A stretch of 64,000 nt of DNA from Kolteria novifilia (lineage in GTDB: Bacteria; Planctomycetota; Planctomycetia; Kolteriales; Kolteriaceae). The notes under the pieces were generated by a model that saw only the letters and a list, made by a program, of their open reading frames with translations, did not search any database and had not been told where the DNA came from. The stretch covers positions 1,426,001 through 1,490,000 of the forward strand of contig CP036279.1 of assembly GCA_007748055.1 (NCBI GenBank). The letters run 5' to 3'. Of this stretch, positions 9,608-19,262 are shown one piece after another. A program made the position numbers and the translations under genes. How positions within the stretch are numbered: position 1 is the first letter of the stretch; the number at the start of each line of letters is the position of its first letter.

Positions 9608-9612
9608 AATAT

Positions 9613-9903
9613 CTAACGAAGGTCCATTGAGTCTGGCCCTCGTACCTCATCCCAACCTTCGACTCCGACTAGATCCGACAAGAACTCTTCGACAAGGTGC
9701 TTGTTCAAATTCGTTGACTCTGGGAATGAGATGCAAACTCCTGCGCGACCGCTATCCCACTTGCACACCTTGCTGACTACTTGTTCGACAGGATCCTTGC
9801 TTACGACTAGGACACTCCATTCATCGTTCGGCAAGCGATAGACCCCTTCGACAAAACTCATGTCGTCCTCCATAACCAGGTCGTAGCTAATTTCACCGCG
9901 CAT
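9613..9903 (-). CDS. Small acidic protein, putative immunity protein of the adjacent Rhs tip
   Basis: A 96-residue frame starting MRGEISYDLVMEDDMSF. It is rich in Asp and Glu, with no signal peptide, membrane helix or recognised motif. It begins 50 bp downstream of the stop codon of the orphan Rhs tip, on the same strand. In Rhs/WapA-type polymorphic toxin loci a small gene directly after the toxin tip usually encodes the cognate immunity protein, and these are often small and acidic. That position is the only functional evidence; no homology was recognised. A GAGAGG lies about 14 bases before the ATG, so the start is uncertain, and the ATG at residue 15 is an alternative. Confidence 0.5.
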   Translation of the reverse strand: MRGEISYDLVMEDDMSFVEGVYRLPNDEWSVLVVSKDPVEQVVSKVCKWDSGRAGVCISFPESTNLNKHLVEEFLSDLVGVEGWDEVRGPDSMDLR

Positions 9904-9953
9904 CGGGAACGGACACCTCTCGTTGATGTGTGTGTAGTCGAGTAATCGTGCTT

Positions 9954-12020
9954 CTACTTGCCCGACGAAGGCTTAATGGTACCGAAGAGTCCGGTCGCTG
10001 GATCGTAGTTCACTGAGACCTTGATTGACTCTCCTGTGAATTCATTCTTAAATGTCGCCTGATAGCGCACTTGATTTGGGCCGAGCGCTGAGTCAGGGTT
10101 TGCCATCTTGTGTGGTCCTTCCAGCTTCCGAAGCGACATCGCTTCGGCAGTCAAATCTCCTCGCTGATCCCACTCAGTTTGAACCGCTTCCTCAATTCGC
10201 TCTGTGAAGTTCTTGGGAGGCTTGGGAGGTGCATCCTCGTCACTGGGATTCCGATTGTTGTTTTCATCCCACTCGTCCCAGTCTTTGTAGCGTTGCTCCT
10301 GATCACTTCCGCCGTTATCGCCGTCCTTCGTCTTGGGCGGTACAGTATCGTCGCCACCCTTGTTCGTTCCTCCGGGGCCGCCATCGTCACCACCCGGTCC
10401 TGGTCCGTCACCACCCGGTCCCGGTCCGTCACCACCCGGTCCCGGTCCGTCCCCTCCGAGATTTGGTCCGTCACCACCCGGGTTGTTGGGACCGTCACCG
10501 ACGTTAGGTCCGAATCGTTTGCCGAATCGTCGAGCTGCGGCACCAAACGCGAATGATACCGCAAAATCACACGTCGCGCGGACTAGTGCTTGTGGAACGT
10601 TCTTCGACTGAGACACTAGCCAAGCACCATAGGCACCGAATCCTCCAGCAAGGCCGTCCGCGAGAGCCTTCGCATTCGCGGGACCGACGGCAGCAAGTGT
10701 CCCACCCGCAACCGCACCGATTGCCCAGCCGATAGCGGCTCCCTCAATACCGTCGCGTAGCGGGTCATCACTACCGCCAAAGTAACCATCAAGGTAGCCG
10801 CAGATGAAGCCGGCGACACCTCCCGCGACTGCACCTGCGGCCGTTCCGCTCGCAATCCTCGTCACGTGGTCTTCGGCAAACGCTGCTTTGCCCGTCGGAT
10901 CGGTGTAGATCGTCGGGGCGTTGGAGACGTAGCGATAGAGGTTGGCGTCGCCGGCATCGAAGGAGAGCGGGTCTTGCTGGAGGAAGCGGCCGAGGGCGGC
11001 GTCGTAGGCGCGGGCGCGGTAGTGGTAGAGACCGGACTCCGCGTCGAACTCGCGGCCGGTGAAGGAGAAGCGATCGGCGTGGCCGGGATTGGTCTGGGCG
11101 ATGATCTGGCCGAAGGCGGTGTAGTCGAGGTGGTTGACGATCGCCCCGGTCGCGTCGGCGAGATCTCGCACGGTGCCGAGGTGGTCGACGAGGTACCAAG
11201 CGGTCCCGTCCCCCGGCTTCCAGCGGGCGACGAGTTCGTCGAGACTCTCGCCCATCAGGTAGCGAGCGGTGACGGTGCCTGTCGCATCGGTGTCGGCCCA
11301 GGCGTTCTCGCCGTCGTAGATGACGTGTGTCGACTGGCCGTTGACACTCTTGGCGATCCGCCGGCCGAGGACGTCGTAAGTGTACTCGACCTCGCTGGTG
11401 ATGATCCCGCCAGAGGTCCGCTCCTCGACGGCGACGAGTCGGTTCAGATGATCGTAGGTAAAGGTCGTGACATCGCCGGGGGCGATCTCGGTCTTGGTGA
11501 TGAGATTGCCTTCGTTGTCGTACGTGTAGGAGTAGGTGCCGTCGTTCAGGAGCCGGTTGTTCGCGCCGACGACAAAGTCACTGCCGTGAAGGGACGAGGA
11601 GGTGCGGTTGCCGTTGGCGTCGTAGCGGTAGAGTTCATCGGCTTGTCCGGTTCGGTCGACATCCGTGAGTTGCCCGGAAAGGTCGTAGGCGAAGTCGGCC
11701 GTCGTTCCATGGTGGGCTTCGTAGATGAGTTCGTTGGCGAGGTTGTAGTCGTAGTCGTAGTCGACAAGCAATTGACCGAGAGCATCCAGATGCTCGATGT
11801 CGGTCAGCCTGCCGTTGTCGTCGTAGCCATACTCGGTCTTTCCGATGAGCTGTTGACCAAGCAGATCGGCGTGGCGTTCGAGCGAGATCCGGTCACCTCG
11901 TTCGTCGTAGGTGAACTCGGCCCGCGCGGGATCGATGCCGCCCCCGGACCAGGTGCGAGTGGAGAGCAGATCTCGCTGGCCGTACGTCGAGGTGACAGTA
12001 GTGAGGACATTCTGTCGAAC
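9954..12020 (-). pseudogene. Orphan Rhs C-terminal fragment (core end plus variable tip), 5' part missing
   Basis: The frame is open from 12020 to the stop at 9954, about 688 codons. Just upstream an in-frame TGA (12021-12023) and unrelated sequence end the Rhs homology, so the gene has no proper start; the first in-frame start-like codon is a TTG at 11771. It has many YD repeats (for example YDANGNRT) and the conserved Rhs core end with YRARAYDAALGRFLQQDP and DPTG. After DPTG comes a variable tip: a glycine/alanine-rich, probably membrane-embedded stretch, a GGDGPGP repeat linker, a charged segment, and a last ~90 residues ending KPSSGK that match no toxin family I know. The first residues correspond to the middle of the second Rhs gene at 14-17 kb, as expected for a displaced (orphan) tip. 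Confidence 0.8.
10387..10512 (-). repeat. 21-bp tandem repeat coding the GGDGPGP linker of the Rhs tip
   Basis: Three nearly perfect 21-bp units (10387-10407, 10408-10428, 10429-10449) are followed by degenerate units to about 10512. Each codes seven residues, GGDGPGP on the minus strand. It makes a flexible linker between the hydrophobic part and the C-terminal domain of the tip. In-frame length makes it prone to slippage without loss of reading frame. Confidence 0.85.
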
Positions 12021-12327
12021 TCATACCATTGACCAGATGCTTGCCAATCACGTTCGGTGCAGGCAACGAATAGATCAACGGGCTGCTAGGGCCGGACGGA
12101 GCCTAGCGCTCGATGTCATTGCTAATACTATTACGGTGCTCGGCGGAATCAGGAGCGTCCGATGATGTCCTAACGGTCAGCAATCGGTGTCTAGCCATCC
12201 GGTAAATCTTAGATCCGATCACGAGCCATAAGACGGCACCAACGCCGATCACAGTGTTAATCGCGATTGCCTCCCATCCTCCTTCCCAGGAGCCCCGAGC
12301 AACATAGAGCACCCAGAACGGAAATAA

Positions 12328-13901
12328 GGCTCTATTGCCAAATCTGTGGGTGGTGAGTGTATTCTCCGTTCCGCTTGGTAGTGGAGGTTACCGCCGTATG
12401 CCAAGGGCCGCGTCCGGCTGCTGCTTTGCCTGGTCTTCTCGCTTCGCTCGCCCTGCATCCTCGCCATCGTGGCTCGGCTTCGGTCGCCCGGCAAAGACTC
12501 CTCCTTGGCCGTTGGCGGGGAGGATGTTCCACTGGTCAAGCGGAAAGGAGAGAAGTCGGCAGGAGGCCAAAAAAGAGCATCCCGCTCTCGAGGGGCGCAT
12601 GATGGAGTTTGCAAGGACTTCTTCAAACGCCAGCCGCGAGAGACGGGATGCGACTTCAGGTTATCCTCAACGCCTTGGAGCGTCACGGGAGTTTCGTCTA
12701 CGAATCGGCGGCTTGGGCCGATTCGTCGAAAGAGGGACTGCTGGTTCGGGTTCGCCCACGGCGTCGCAGCCGGCCGATCTGTTCGGGTTGCGGGAATCGT
12801 GGCGGCACGTACGACCACTTGCCGGAACGCCGTTTTCAGCACGTGCCGTTGTGGGGCCTGGCGGTCTGGTTCGTCTACGCGGCGCGGCGGGTCGCATGCC
12901 CTGCTTGCGGGGTGAAGGTGGAACGCATTCCCTGGGCGTCGGGCAAGGAGCGAACGACGTCGAGCTTCCAATGGTTCCTGGCCCGTTGGGCCAAACGCTT
13001 GAGCTGGCGTGAGACCGCCGAGATCTTCGGCACGAGTTGGCACACCGTCTTTCGTGCGGTGAAAATGGCGGTTTGCTGGGGAATCCGCCATCGCGAGCTG
13101 GAAGGGATCGAGGCGATCGGCATCGACGAGGTCGCCTACCGCAAGGGGCATCAGTACTTCACCCTGGTCTATCAGATCGACCGCGGATCGCGTCGTCTGC
13201 TTTGGGTCGGGCAAGACCGGACCAAGGAGACGCTCGGTCGTTTCTTTCGCTTCTTCGGCAGGCGGCGAACCGAGCGGCTGAAGTACATCTGCAGCGACAT
13301 GTGGAAAGCCTACCTGTCGGTCATCGCTCGCGAGGCCAATGGGGCCCTGCACATTCTCGACCGCTTCCACATCATGCAGTTGTTCAACAAGGCGATCGAC
13401 AAGGTGCGGGCCCAGGAGGCACGCGAACTCAAACGCAAGGGCTTCGAGGTGCTCAAGCGGACGCGTTGGCTGCTGCTCAAGCGTCGCGGCAACCTCAAAC
13501 GCAAGGAGGTCCTTCGTCTCAACGAGTTGTTGACGCACAACCTCAGGACGGTCAAGTGCTACCTGATGAAGGAAGACTTCCAGCGGCTTTGGGACTACAA
13601 GGCTCCCTGGCGGATCGGATCCTTCTTCCAGGAGTGGCTCGATCGGGCCTTGAGCACACGGATCGAACCGATGCGCAACCTGGCACGAACCCTCGAGCGT
13701 CACGCCGAGCAGATCTTCAATTGGTTCGAGGCAAAAGGAGAGATTTCCGCGGGCGCCGTCGAGGGAATGAATCTGAAGGTCAAATTGACGACCCGCCGCT
13801 CCTACGGCTTTCGCGACCCCAGCACCCTCAAATACGCTCTCTATCACAATCTCGGCAACCTCCCCGAGCCACCATCGACCCACAAATTCTGAAGACGAGG
13901 C
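12328..13901 (+). mobile_element. ISL3-family insertion sequence, copy A (complete)
   Basis: The 1574-bp element carries one transposase gene. The left end GGCTCTATTGCC... and the reverse complement of the right end, GCCTCGTCTTCAG..., form imperfect inverted repeats of about 23 bp that share TGTGGG at the inner side. It is bounded by the 8-bp direct repeat GGAAATAA (12320-12327 and 13902-13909), which is the target duplication length expected for ISL3. It splits a membrane protein gene on the other strand. A second copy of identical length lies 1 kb away. Confidence 0.93.
12648..13892 (+). CDS. ISL3-family transposase (copy A)
   Basis: A 414-residue protein from the ATG at 12648 (MRLQVILNALERHGSF), the usual start of this family; an in-frame ATG at 12609 would add 13 residues. 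A zinc-binding N-terminus has CSGCG and CPAC knuckles. A central helix-turn-helix follows. The DDE_Tnp_ISL3 catalytic domain has its three acidic residues in IGIDEVAYRKG, CSDMWKAY and GAVEGMNLKVK. The C-terminus LPEPPSTHKF ends inside the terminal repeat. The frame is intact, and the element has both ends and a target duplication, so it may be active. Confidence 0.95.
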   Translation: MRLQVILNALERHGSFVYESAAWADSSKEGLLVRVRPRRRSRPICSGCGNRGGTYDHLPERRFQHVPLWGLAVWFVYAARRVACPACGVKVERIPWASGKERTTSSFQWFLARWAKRLSWRETAEIFGTSWHTVFRAVKMAVCWGIRHRELEGIEAIGIDEVAYRKGHQYFTLVYQIDRGSRRLLWVGQDRTKETLGRFFRFFGRRRTERLKYICSDMWKAYLSVIAREANGALHILDRFHIMQLFNKAIDKVRAQEARELKRKGFEVLKRTRWLLLKRRGNLKRKEVLRLNELLTHNLRTVKCYLMKEDFQRLWDYKAPWRIGSFFQEWLDRALSTRIEPMRNLARTLERHAEQIFNWFEAKGEISAGAVEGMNLKVKLTTRRSYGFRDPSTLKYALYHNLGNLPEPPSTHKF

Positions 13902-14914
13902 GGAAATAATAGCCAGAGAAACATCAGGACATCGGCACCTAACATCAGTAGTCCCCAGATGCCATATGTCACCCAGCGTGCAGTTGCCCAGACTACAAGG
14001 ACAAGACCTACGAGGGTGGTCTCAAGGATCGTGGGTTCAGGCACCTGCGGCGGAGGATGCGAATGCCAACCTGTGATGGCAAATACGACGACAATTAGCA
14101 GCCCTACTAGGATCATGCACCAATTGCTCTGCTGACCTGTCCTTCTGGGCATCTTGCGAGTTCCTCTCGGTCCGTTAGGCACGGCCGAAACCTCCTTGAA
14201 TGGCAACTGTCAGCCCAGTGCAGACGGCTCCGCTTCCGCCGAAGGCGTCTAAGCGTTGTACATTGAACCGAAACACCAGCGTGTAGTAGAGCACTGCCCA
14301 ACATCCCACTAAGAAAGACGCCGGATTATTGGTAATGTAGGCGAATGTATCAATAGCAAGTGTCTTGGCAAGAGTGGCGAACTCTTTCAATGTCAACAAT
14401 CCGGTGGGATCGGTTGTGATCGTGGGTGAATTCGCGACGTACGTATAGAGGTTGGTCTGATGTCCAGCAAAGCTGATCGGATCCATAGAGATAAATCGAC
14501 CCATGGACGAGTTGTAGAATCGGGCCCGGTAGTAGTAGAGCTGCGTCCCGTTGTCAATCTCACGGCCTGTGAAACCAATCCGATCTCCCATGCTTGTGTC
14601 AGTCTGGGCAAGAATCGTGCCGAACGCACTGTAGTCGATATGGTTGACAATGGCGCCTGCATTGTTTACGAGGTCACGCACAGTACCGAGATGATCCGTC
14701 AAGTACCAGATCGTTCCTTCACCTGGTCGCCAGCGAGCTACCCAATTGTCAGTTGACGAACCGACAAGGTAGCGTGCGGTGACCGTATCATTGCCATCGA
14801 AGTCAGCCCAAGCCATGTCGCCATTGTACACGGTCTTTGTGGCCGTCCCGTCTTCGACGGTCTTGATACGCCGGCCGAAGGCGTCGTAAACGAACTCTGA
14901 TTCGTGGAGAATGA

Positions 14915-16488
14915 GGCTCTATTGCCAAATCTGTGGGTGGTGAGTGTCTTCTCCGTTCCGCTTGGTAGTGGAGGTTACCGCCGTATGCCAAGGGCCGCGT
15001 CCGGCTGCTGCTTTGCCTTGTCTTCTCGCTTCGCTCGCCCTGCATCCTCGCCATCGTGGCTCGGCTTCGGTCGCCCGGCAAAGACTCCTCCTTGGCCGTT
15101 GGCGGGGAGGATGTTCCACTGGTCAAGCGGAAAGGAGAGAAGTCGGCAGGAGGGAGTAAAAGAGCATCCCGCTCTCGAGGGGCGCATGATGGAGTTTGCG
15201 AGGACTTCTTCAAACGCCAGCCGCGAGAGACGGGATGCAACTGCAGGTTATCCTCAACGCCTTGGGGCGTCACGGGAGTTTCGTCTACGAATCGGTGGTT
15301 TGGGCCGATTCGTCGAAACGGGGACTGCTGGTTCGGATTCGCCCACGTCGTCGCAGCCGGCCGATCTGTTCGGGTTGCGGGAATCGTGGCGGCACGTACG
15401 ACCACTTGCCGGAACGCCGTTTTCAGCATGTGCCGTTGTGGGGCCTGGCGGTTTGGCTGGTCTACGCGGCGCGGCGGGTCGCATGCCCTGCTTGCGGGGT
15501 GAAGGTGGAACGCCTTCCCTGGGCGTCGGGCAAGGAGCGAACGACGTCGAGCTTCCAATGGTTCCTGGCCCGTTGGGCCAAACGCTTGAGTTGGCGTGAG
15601 ACCGCCGCGATTTTCGGCACGAGTTGGCACACCGTCTTTCGTGCGGTGAAAATGGCGGTTTGCTGGGGAATCCGCCATCGCGAGCTGGAAGGGATCGAGG
15701 CGATCGGCATCGACGAGGTCGCCTACCGCAAGGGGCATCAGTACTTCACCCTGGTCTATCAGATCGACCGCGGATCGCGTCGTCTGCTTTGGGTCGGGCA
15801 AGACCGGACCAAGGAGACGCTCGGTCGTTTCTTTCGTTTCTTCGGCAGGCGGCGAACCGAGCGGCTGAAGTACATCTGCAGCGACATGTGGAAGGCCTAC
15901 CTGTCGGTCATCGCTCGCGAGGCCAATGGGGCCCTGCACATTCTCGACCGCTTCCACATCATGCAGTTGTTCAACAAGGCGATCGACAAGGTGCGGGCCC
16001 AGGAGGCACGCGAACTCAAACGCAAGGGCTTCGAGGTGCTCAAGCGGACGCGTTGGCTGCTGCTCAAGCGTCGCGGCAACCTCAAACGCAAGGAGGTCCT
16101 TCGTCTCAACGAGTTGTTGACGCACAACCTCAGGACGGTCAAGTGCTACCTGATGAAGGAAGACTTCCAGCGGCTTTGGGACTACAAGGCTCCCTGGCGG
16201 ATCGGATCCTTCTTCCAGGAGTGGCTCGACCGGGCCTTGAGCACACGGATCGAACCGATGCGCAACCTGGCACGAACCCTCGAGCGTCACGCCGAGCAGA
16301 TCTTCAATTGGTTCGAGGCAAAAGGAGAGATTTCCGCGGGCGCCGTCGAGGGAATGAATCTGAAGGTCAAATTGACGACCCGCCGCTCCTACGGCTTTCG
16401 CGACCCCAGCACCCTCAAATACGCTCTCTATCACAATCTCGGCAACCTCCCCGAGCCACCATCGACCCACAAATTCTGAAGACGAGGC
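14915..16488 (+). mobile_element. ISL3-family insertion sequence, copy B (complete)
   Basis: A second 1574-bp copy with the same ends as copy A. The target duplication is GAGAATGA (14907-14914 and 16489-16496). It sits inside the second Rhs gene in opposite orientation. The two copies differ by scattered substitutions, most of them in the first 700 bp, so one is not a very recent replica of the other. Confidence 0.93.
15235..16479 (+). CDS. ISL3-family transposase (copy B)
   Basis: 414 residues from the ATG at 15235 (MQLQVILNALGRHGSF). It has the same zinc knuckles, helix-turn-helix and DDE residues (IGIDEVAY, CSDMWKAY, GAVEGMNLK) as copy A. The proteins differ at about ten positions, all in the N-terminal 160 residues (for example ALGRHG against ALERHG, and AAIFG against AEIFG); the catalytic domains are the same. 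An in-frame ATG at 15196 is an alternative start. The gene is intact. Confidence 0.95.
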   Translation: MQLQVILNALGRHGSFVYESVVWADSSKRGLLVRIRPRRRSRPICSGCGNRGGTYDHLPERRFQHVPLWGLAVWLVYAARRVACPACGVKVERLPWASGKERTTSSFQWFLARWAKRLSWRETAAIFGTSWHTVFRAVKMAVCWGIRHRELEGIEAIGIDEVAYRKGHQYFTLVYQIDRGSRRLLWVGQDRTKETLGRFFRFFGRRRTERLKYICSDMWKAYLSVIAREANGALHILDRFHIMQLFNKAIDKVRAQEARELKRKGFEVLKRTRWLLLKRRGNLKRKEVLRLNELLTHNLRTVKCYLMKEDFQRLWDYKAPWRIGSFFQEWLDRALSTRIEPMRNLARTLERHAEQIFNWFEAKGEISAGAVEGMNLKVKLTTRRSYGFRDPSTLKYALYHNLGNLPEPPSTHKF

Positions 16489-17534
16489 GAGAATGATACC
16501 ACCCGAAGTCGTGGTCGATGCCTTCACCAAACGGTTGTTGTGATCGTACTCGTAGCTGGTGACGTCCCCGGTCGCCTTGTCCGTCTTGGTGATTAGATTG
16601 CCTTCTGCATCGTACGCGTACGTGAAGTCGGCATCTTCGAGAAGTTGATTCTCGGGACCCGTCACCCTGCCACCAGCGGTGCGGTTGCCGTTGAGGTCAT
16701 ATATGAAACTCTCGTCTGGAAGGACGGACGCGTCCACGTCAAGGAGTTGTCCAATGTCATCGTAGGTGTAGTCGAATGTCTGGCCGTGGTGCGTCTCTGA
16801 GATCACTCTTCCGGCAAGATCGAAGGCGTAGTCGTAGTCGACGAGAACGTTGTCCAAGGCATCGGCGTGGGTGATGTCTGTGAGGCGGCCTCGTTGGTCG
16901 TAGAGATAGGATGAACGTCCGACACGATTGGTTTGGGTCGCGTCGCCATAGCGCCGGACTTCCGCCAATTGTCCTCGTTCGTCGTAGTCCATCTCAAAGG
17001 ACGCGTCGTCAATCCCGCCACCCGACCAGATGCGGGAAGTGAGCAGATCACGCCGATCGTAGGTGGAAACGACGTTCACGCCAGAGTTATCCGTTACTGA
17101 GAGCTGATTGCCGACTGAGTCATAAGTATACGTCAGGATATGTCTTGGGAAATCGGGTGTGCCGAGATTGTCGATCTCGACAAGACGATCGAGGTCGTCG
17201 TAGGAGAGTGTGTAAGTGCTGTCGGGATCGGTGATATGAGTGAGGTTGTACACCTCGTCGTAACTAGTGCCGGTTGTGCGGACCAGCGATCCAGTGTCAT
17301 CGTACCATCGCTGTTCCGTGACATTCCCGACTCGGTCATAGGTGAACTCTCGAACACGCCCATTCCTGTCGGTGACACGAGTCAGCCGATCGGCCGCATC
17401 GTACTCATAGGAGCGTTGTCCGCCCAACTGTCCAATCTCTTGGACGACACGCCCCGCGTCGTCGTAGGGTGAGCGTTGCAACGGTGGCGTGTGGGAGAAG
17501 CCGGAACCGATGACGACGGGGAACCGGTCACCGA

Positions 17535-19262
17535 TCAACGAGGGGTGGCGGCAGGGACGCGGCGTTGGGCACGGCGGGCGCGTTTGCGGTCGGCTCGTTG
17601 ACGAGCTTCGTCGGCGCGCTCTTGGAGACGATGCTGGGGGTGCTCGTCGATCCAACGGTCGGGTAGCAACGAAGGGAGATCCGAAGCCGGAGTGGTCGGC
17701 AGGCGGGTGTAGACATCGCGGAGGTAGGCGAATGGATCGACGTGATGGCGGTTGCAACTCTTGGTCAGCGTGAAGAAGGTGGCGGCGGTCTCGCCTCCTT
17801 GGCTGTTGCCGAAGAAGAGCCACGCCTTGCGGCCGAGGACGGCGTACTTCAGCGCCGCTTCGGTGCGGTTGTTGTCGATGGGAATCGCCCCATGGTCGAG
17901 ATAGCGTGTGAAGGACTGCCACCGGTTGGTCATGTAAGCGATGGCGGCGCGCCACTTCGATTTCGGAAGCTCCCGCTCGTGCTGCTCGAGCAGCCACTGG
18001 TGGAACTCGGTCACGATCGGCTTGGCGTCGCGTTGCCGCAGGGCGCCGCGTTGTGACACACTACTGTCACGGGCGCGATCTTCGATGTCGTAGAGCCGCT
18101 GGAAGTAGCCGAGGGCGGTGTGCGTCCGCACGCTCGGCGCGCTGAAGTGGATTTCCTCGAACTTACGGCGCGCATGAGCCCAGCAGCCGACGGGGACGAT
18201 CCGGTCGTCCGCCGCGGCGATTCGCTCGTAGCAGGTGTAGGCGTCCGACTGCAAGTAACCCTGGAAGCCGGCGAGGAACTCGTCGGGACCATCGCGGCTG
18301 CGGTCGGGCGTGAAGTGGAAGCAGTCGTAGGGATGGGCATTGTCGCCGACGGTGCTCCAGAGATAGGTCTTGGTGCAGCCAGGCGGCTCGCCCGCCAACA
18401 TCTTGACCGGCGTTTCATCGCAGCCCAGCACCTCGGATTGCAACGCCAGCCGACGCATCAGTTCGACCAACGGCGCGACCGCCAAGGCCAGGGCGAAGAG
18501 CCAACGCTGTTGGGTGCCGCGGCCGATGCGGCAGCCGTGGCGAGCGAGGATGTCCTCTTGTCGGTAGTAGGGCAGATGGTCGGCGAAGCGACTGGCGGTC
18601 AGATGAGCCCAGAAGCCGGGGCCGGCGTAAGCGTCGATCAACTGGGGCGGCTTCGTTGCCGAGACGATCGTCGTCTCGCCCGATGCTTCGTCGCGAACGA
18701 TCACCTCTTGGTAATGTTCGATCACATGGATCGAAGCGGGCGTGAACTCCAACTGCTCGCTGGTCTTCTTGAAGAACCGCCGGGCGGTCGGGTCGTTCCT
18801 CAACTCCTCGGGAACCTCTTGCTCGTCGAGTTCGTGACGGACCGTCTTGCGCGGCAGCAGGTCGGGGAAGAGACGCCGGCCGCGTCCCTTGCTCGTGCGG
18901 CGTTCTGGTGACGGTTCGTCGTCATCGCTCTCTTCGTCGTCGCCGGAGCCTGAATCGTCGTCCGCCCCGACGATTGTCGAGTCGAACAAAAGCCCCTGCT
19001 GGGCATCGTCGACGAAGCGTTCCCGCCGCCGGCCGTACAAGGTCCGCTTGAGCAAGTCGACGTCGCTCTGCAAGCGATCGATCGTCTCCTGCTGCTGAGC
19101 GATGATTGCTTGTTGTTGGGCGATGGTCTCCTGCTGCTGGGCGATGGTCTCTTGTTGCTGGGCGATGACGGCGGCTTGCCGTCGGCGCTCCCGATCGAGT
19201 TCGAGGATCAACTCGTGGCAGGCGTCGATGTCGCGAGGGAGGTTCACGTCGAAGGCGTCCAT
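17535..19262 (-). CDS. tnpC: IS66-family transposase TnpC (element A)
   Basis: 575 residues. The N-terminus is a coiled coil with four to five QQQETIA heptads, then an acidic stretch (DDDSGSGDDEESDDDE). The DDE domain has its acidic residues in LGCDETPVKML, LQSDAYTCYERI and the C-terminal NNRTEAALKYAVLGRKAW. The segment that in typical IS66 TnpC carries a CxxC...CxxC zinc finger has no cysteines here (PRKTVRHELDEQEVPEEL). The ATG at 19262 is preferred over the TTG just before it. Compared with element B the protein is 20 residues longer: two extra heptads plus a six-residue insertion ALRQRD. The frame is intact. Confidence 0.93.
   Translation of the reverse strand: MDAFDVNLPRDIDACHELILELDRERRRQAAVIAQQQETIAQQQETIAQQQAIIAQQQETIDRLQSDVDLLKRTLYGRRRERFVDDAQQGLLFDSTIVGADDDSGSGDDEESDDDEPSPERRTSKGRGRRLFPDLLPRKTVRHELDEQEVPEELRNDPTARRFFKKTSEQLEFTPASIHVIEHYQEVIVRDEASGETTIVSATKPPQLIDAYAGPGFWAHLTASRFADHLPYYRQEDILARHGCRIGRGTQQRWLFALALAVAPLVELMRRLALQSEVLGCDETPVKMLAGEPPGCTKTYLWSTVGDNAHPYDCFHFTPDRSRDGPDEFLAGFQGYLQSDAYTCYERIAAADDRIVPVGCWAHARRKFEEIHFSAPSVRTHTALGYFQRLYDIEDRARDSSVSQRGALRQRDAKPIVTEFHQWLLEQHERELPKSKWRAAIAYMTNRWQSFTRYLDHGAIPIDNNRTEAALKYAVLGRKAWLFFGNSQGGETAATFFTLTKSCNRHHVDPFAYLRDVYTRLPTTPASDLPSLLPDRWIDEHPQHRLQERADEARQRADRKRARRAQRRVPAATPR

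Larger units (their letters stand above)
12103..14152 (-). pseudogene. Small four-helix membrane protein gene split by ISL3 copy A
   Basis: The 5' part (14152-13902) and the 3' part (12319-12103) are separated by an ISL3 element. Removing the element and one copy of the 8-bp target repeat joins them in frame (codons for LLFPFWVLY) into a 155-residue protein starting MPRRTGQQSN. It would have four hydrophobic helices: around MILVGLLIVVVFAI, LVGLVLVVWA with the following GIWGLLMLG, the FLWLLFPFWVLYV segment and VIGVGAVLWLVIG. The start at 14152 has AGAGGAA 9-15 bases upstream and lies 22 bp after the stop of the second Rhs gene, so the pair was probably cotranscribed. By position it may be an immunity or accessory protein of that Rhs tip. 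The interrupted copy should be non-functional. Confidence 0.75.
14175..17468 (-). pseudogene. Second Rhs gene: 5' end lost at IS66-A, body split by ISL3 copy B
   Basis: The Rhs frame runs from 17468 to 16489 and resumes at 14906 to the stop at 14175. Deleting ISL3 copy B and one target repeat restores a continuous frame (codons for GGIILHESEFVYDAFGRR) of 569 residues. It holds many YD repeats, the core end YYRARFYNSSMGRFISMDP and DPTG, then a short 75-residue tip with two hydrophobic stretches (SFLVGCWAVLYYTLVF and GAVCTGLTVAIQGG). The 5' end stops exactly at the IS66-A terminal repeat, so export signals and the N-terminal half are missing. The region 17225-17468 is repeated, inverted and apparently without mismatch, at 27106-27349. 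The membrane-protein gene follows after 22 bp. Confidence 0.85.

Noticed and set aside
10387-10512. Short regular repeats as a possible CRISPR array
   Set aside because: Units are contiguous 21-mers without spacers and encode a GGDGPGP linker in frame with the Rhs tip.
12249-13883. Open frame of 544 codons on the minus strand through the ISL3 element
   Set aside because: Antisense to the ISL3 transposase; an equivalent appears in copy B fused to Rhs codons by chance.
14803-17997. Apparent 1064-residue Rhs fusion protein on the minus strand
   Set aside because: It is produced by reading through Rhs sequence, ISL3 copy B antisense sequence and a wrong frame of IS66 tnpC. IS boundaries and target repeats show that it is not one gene.
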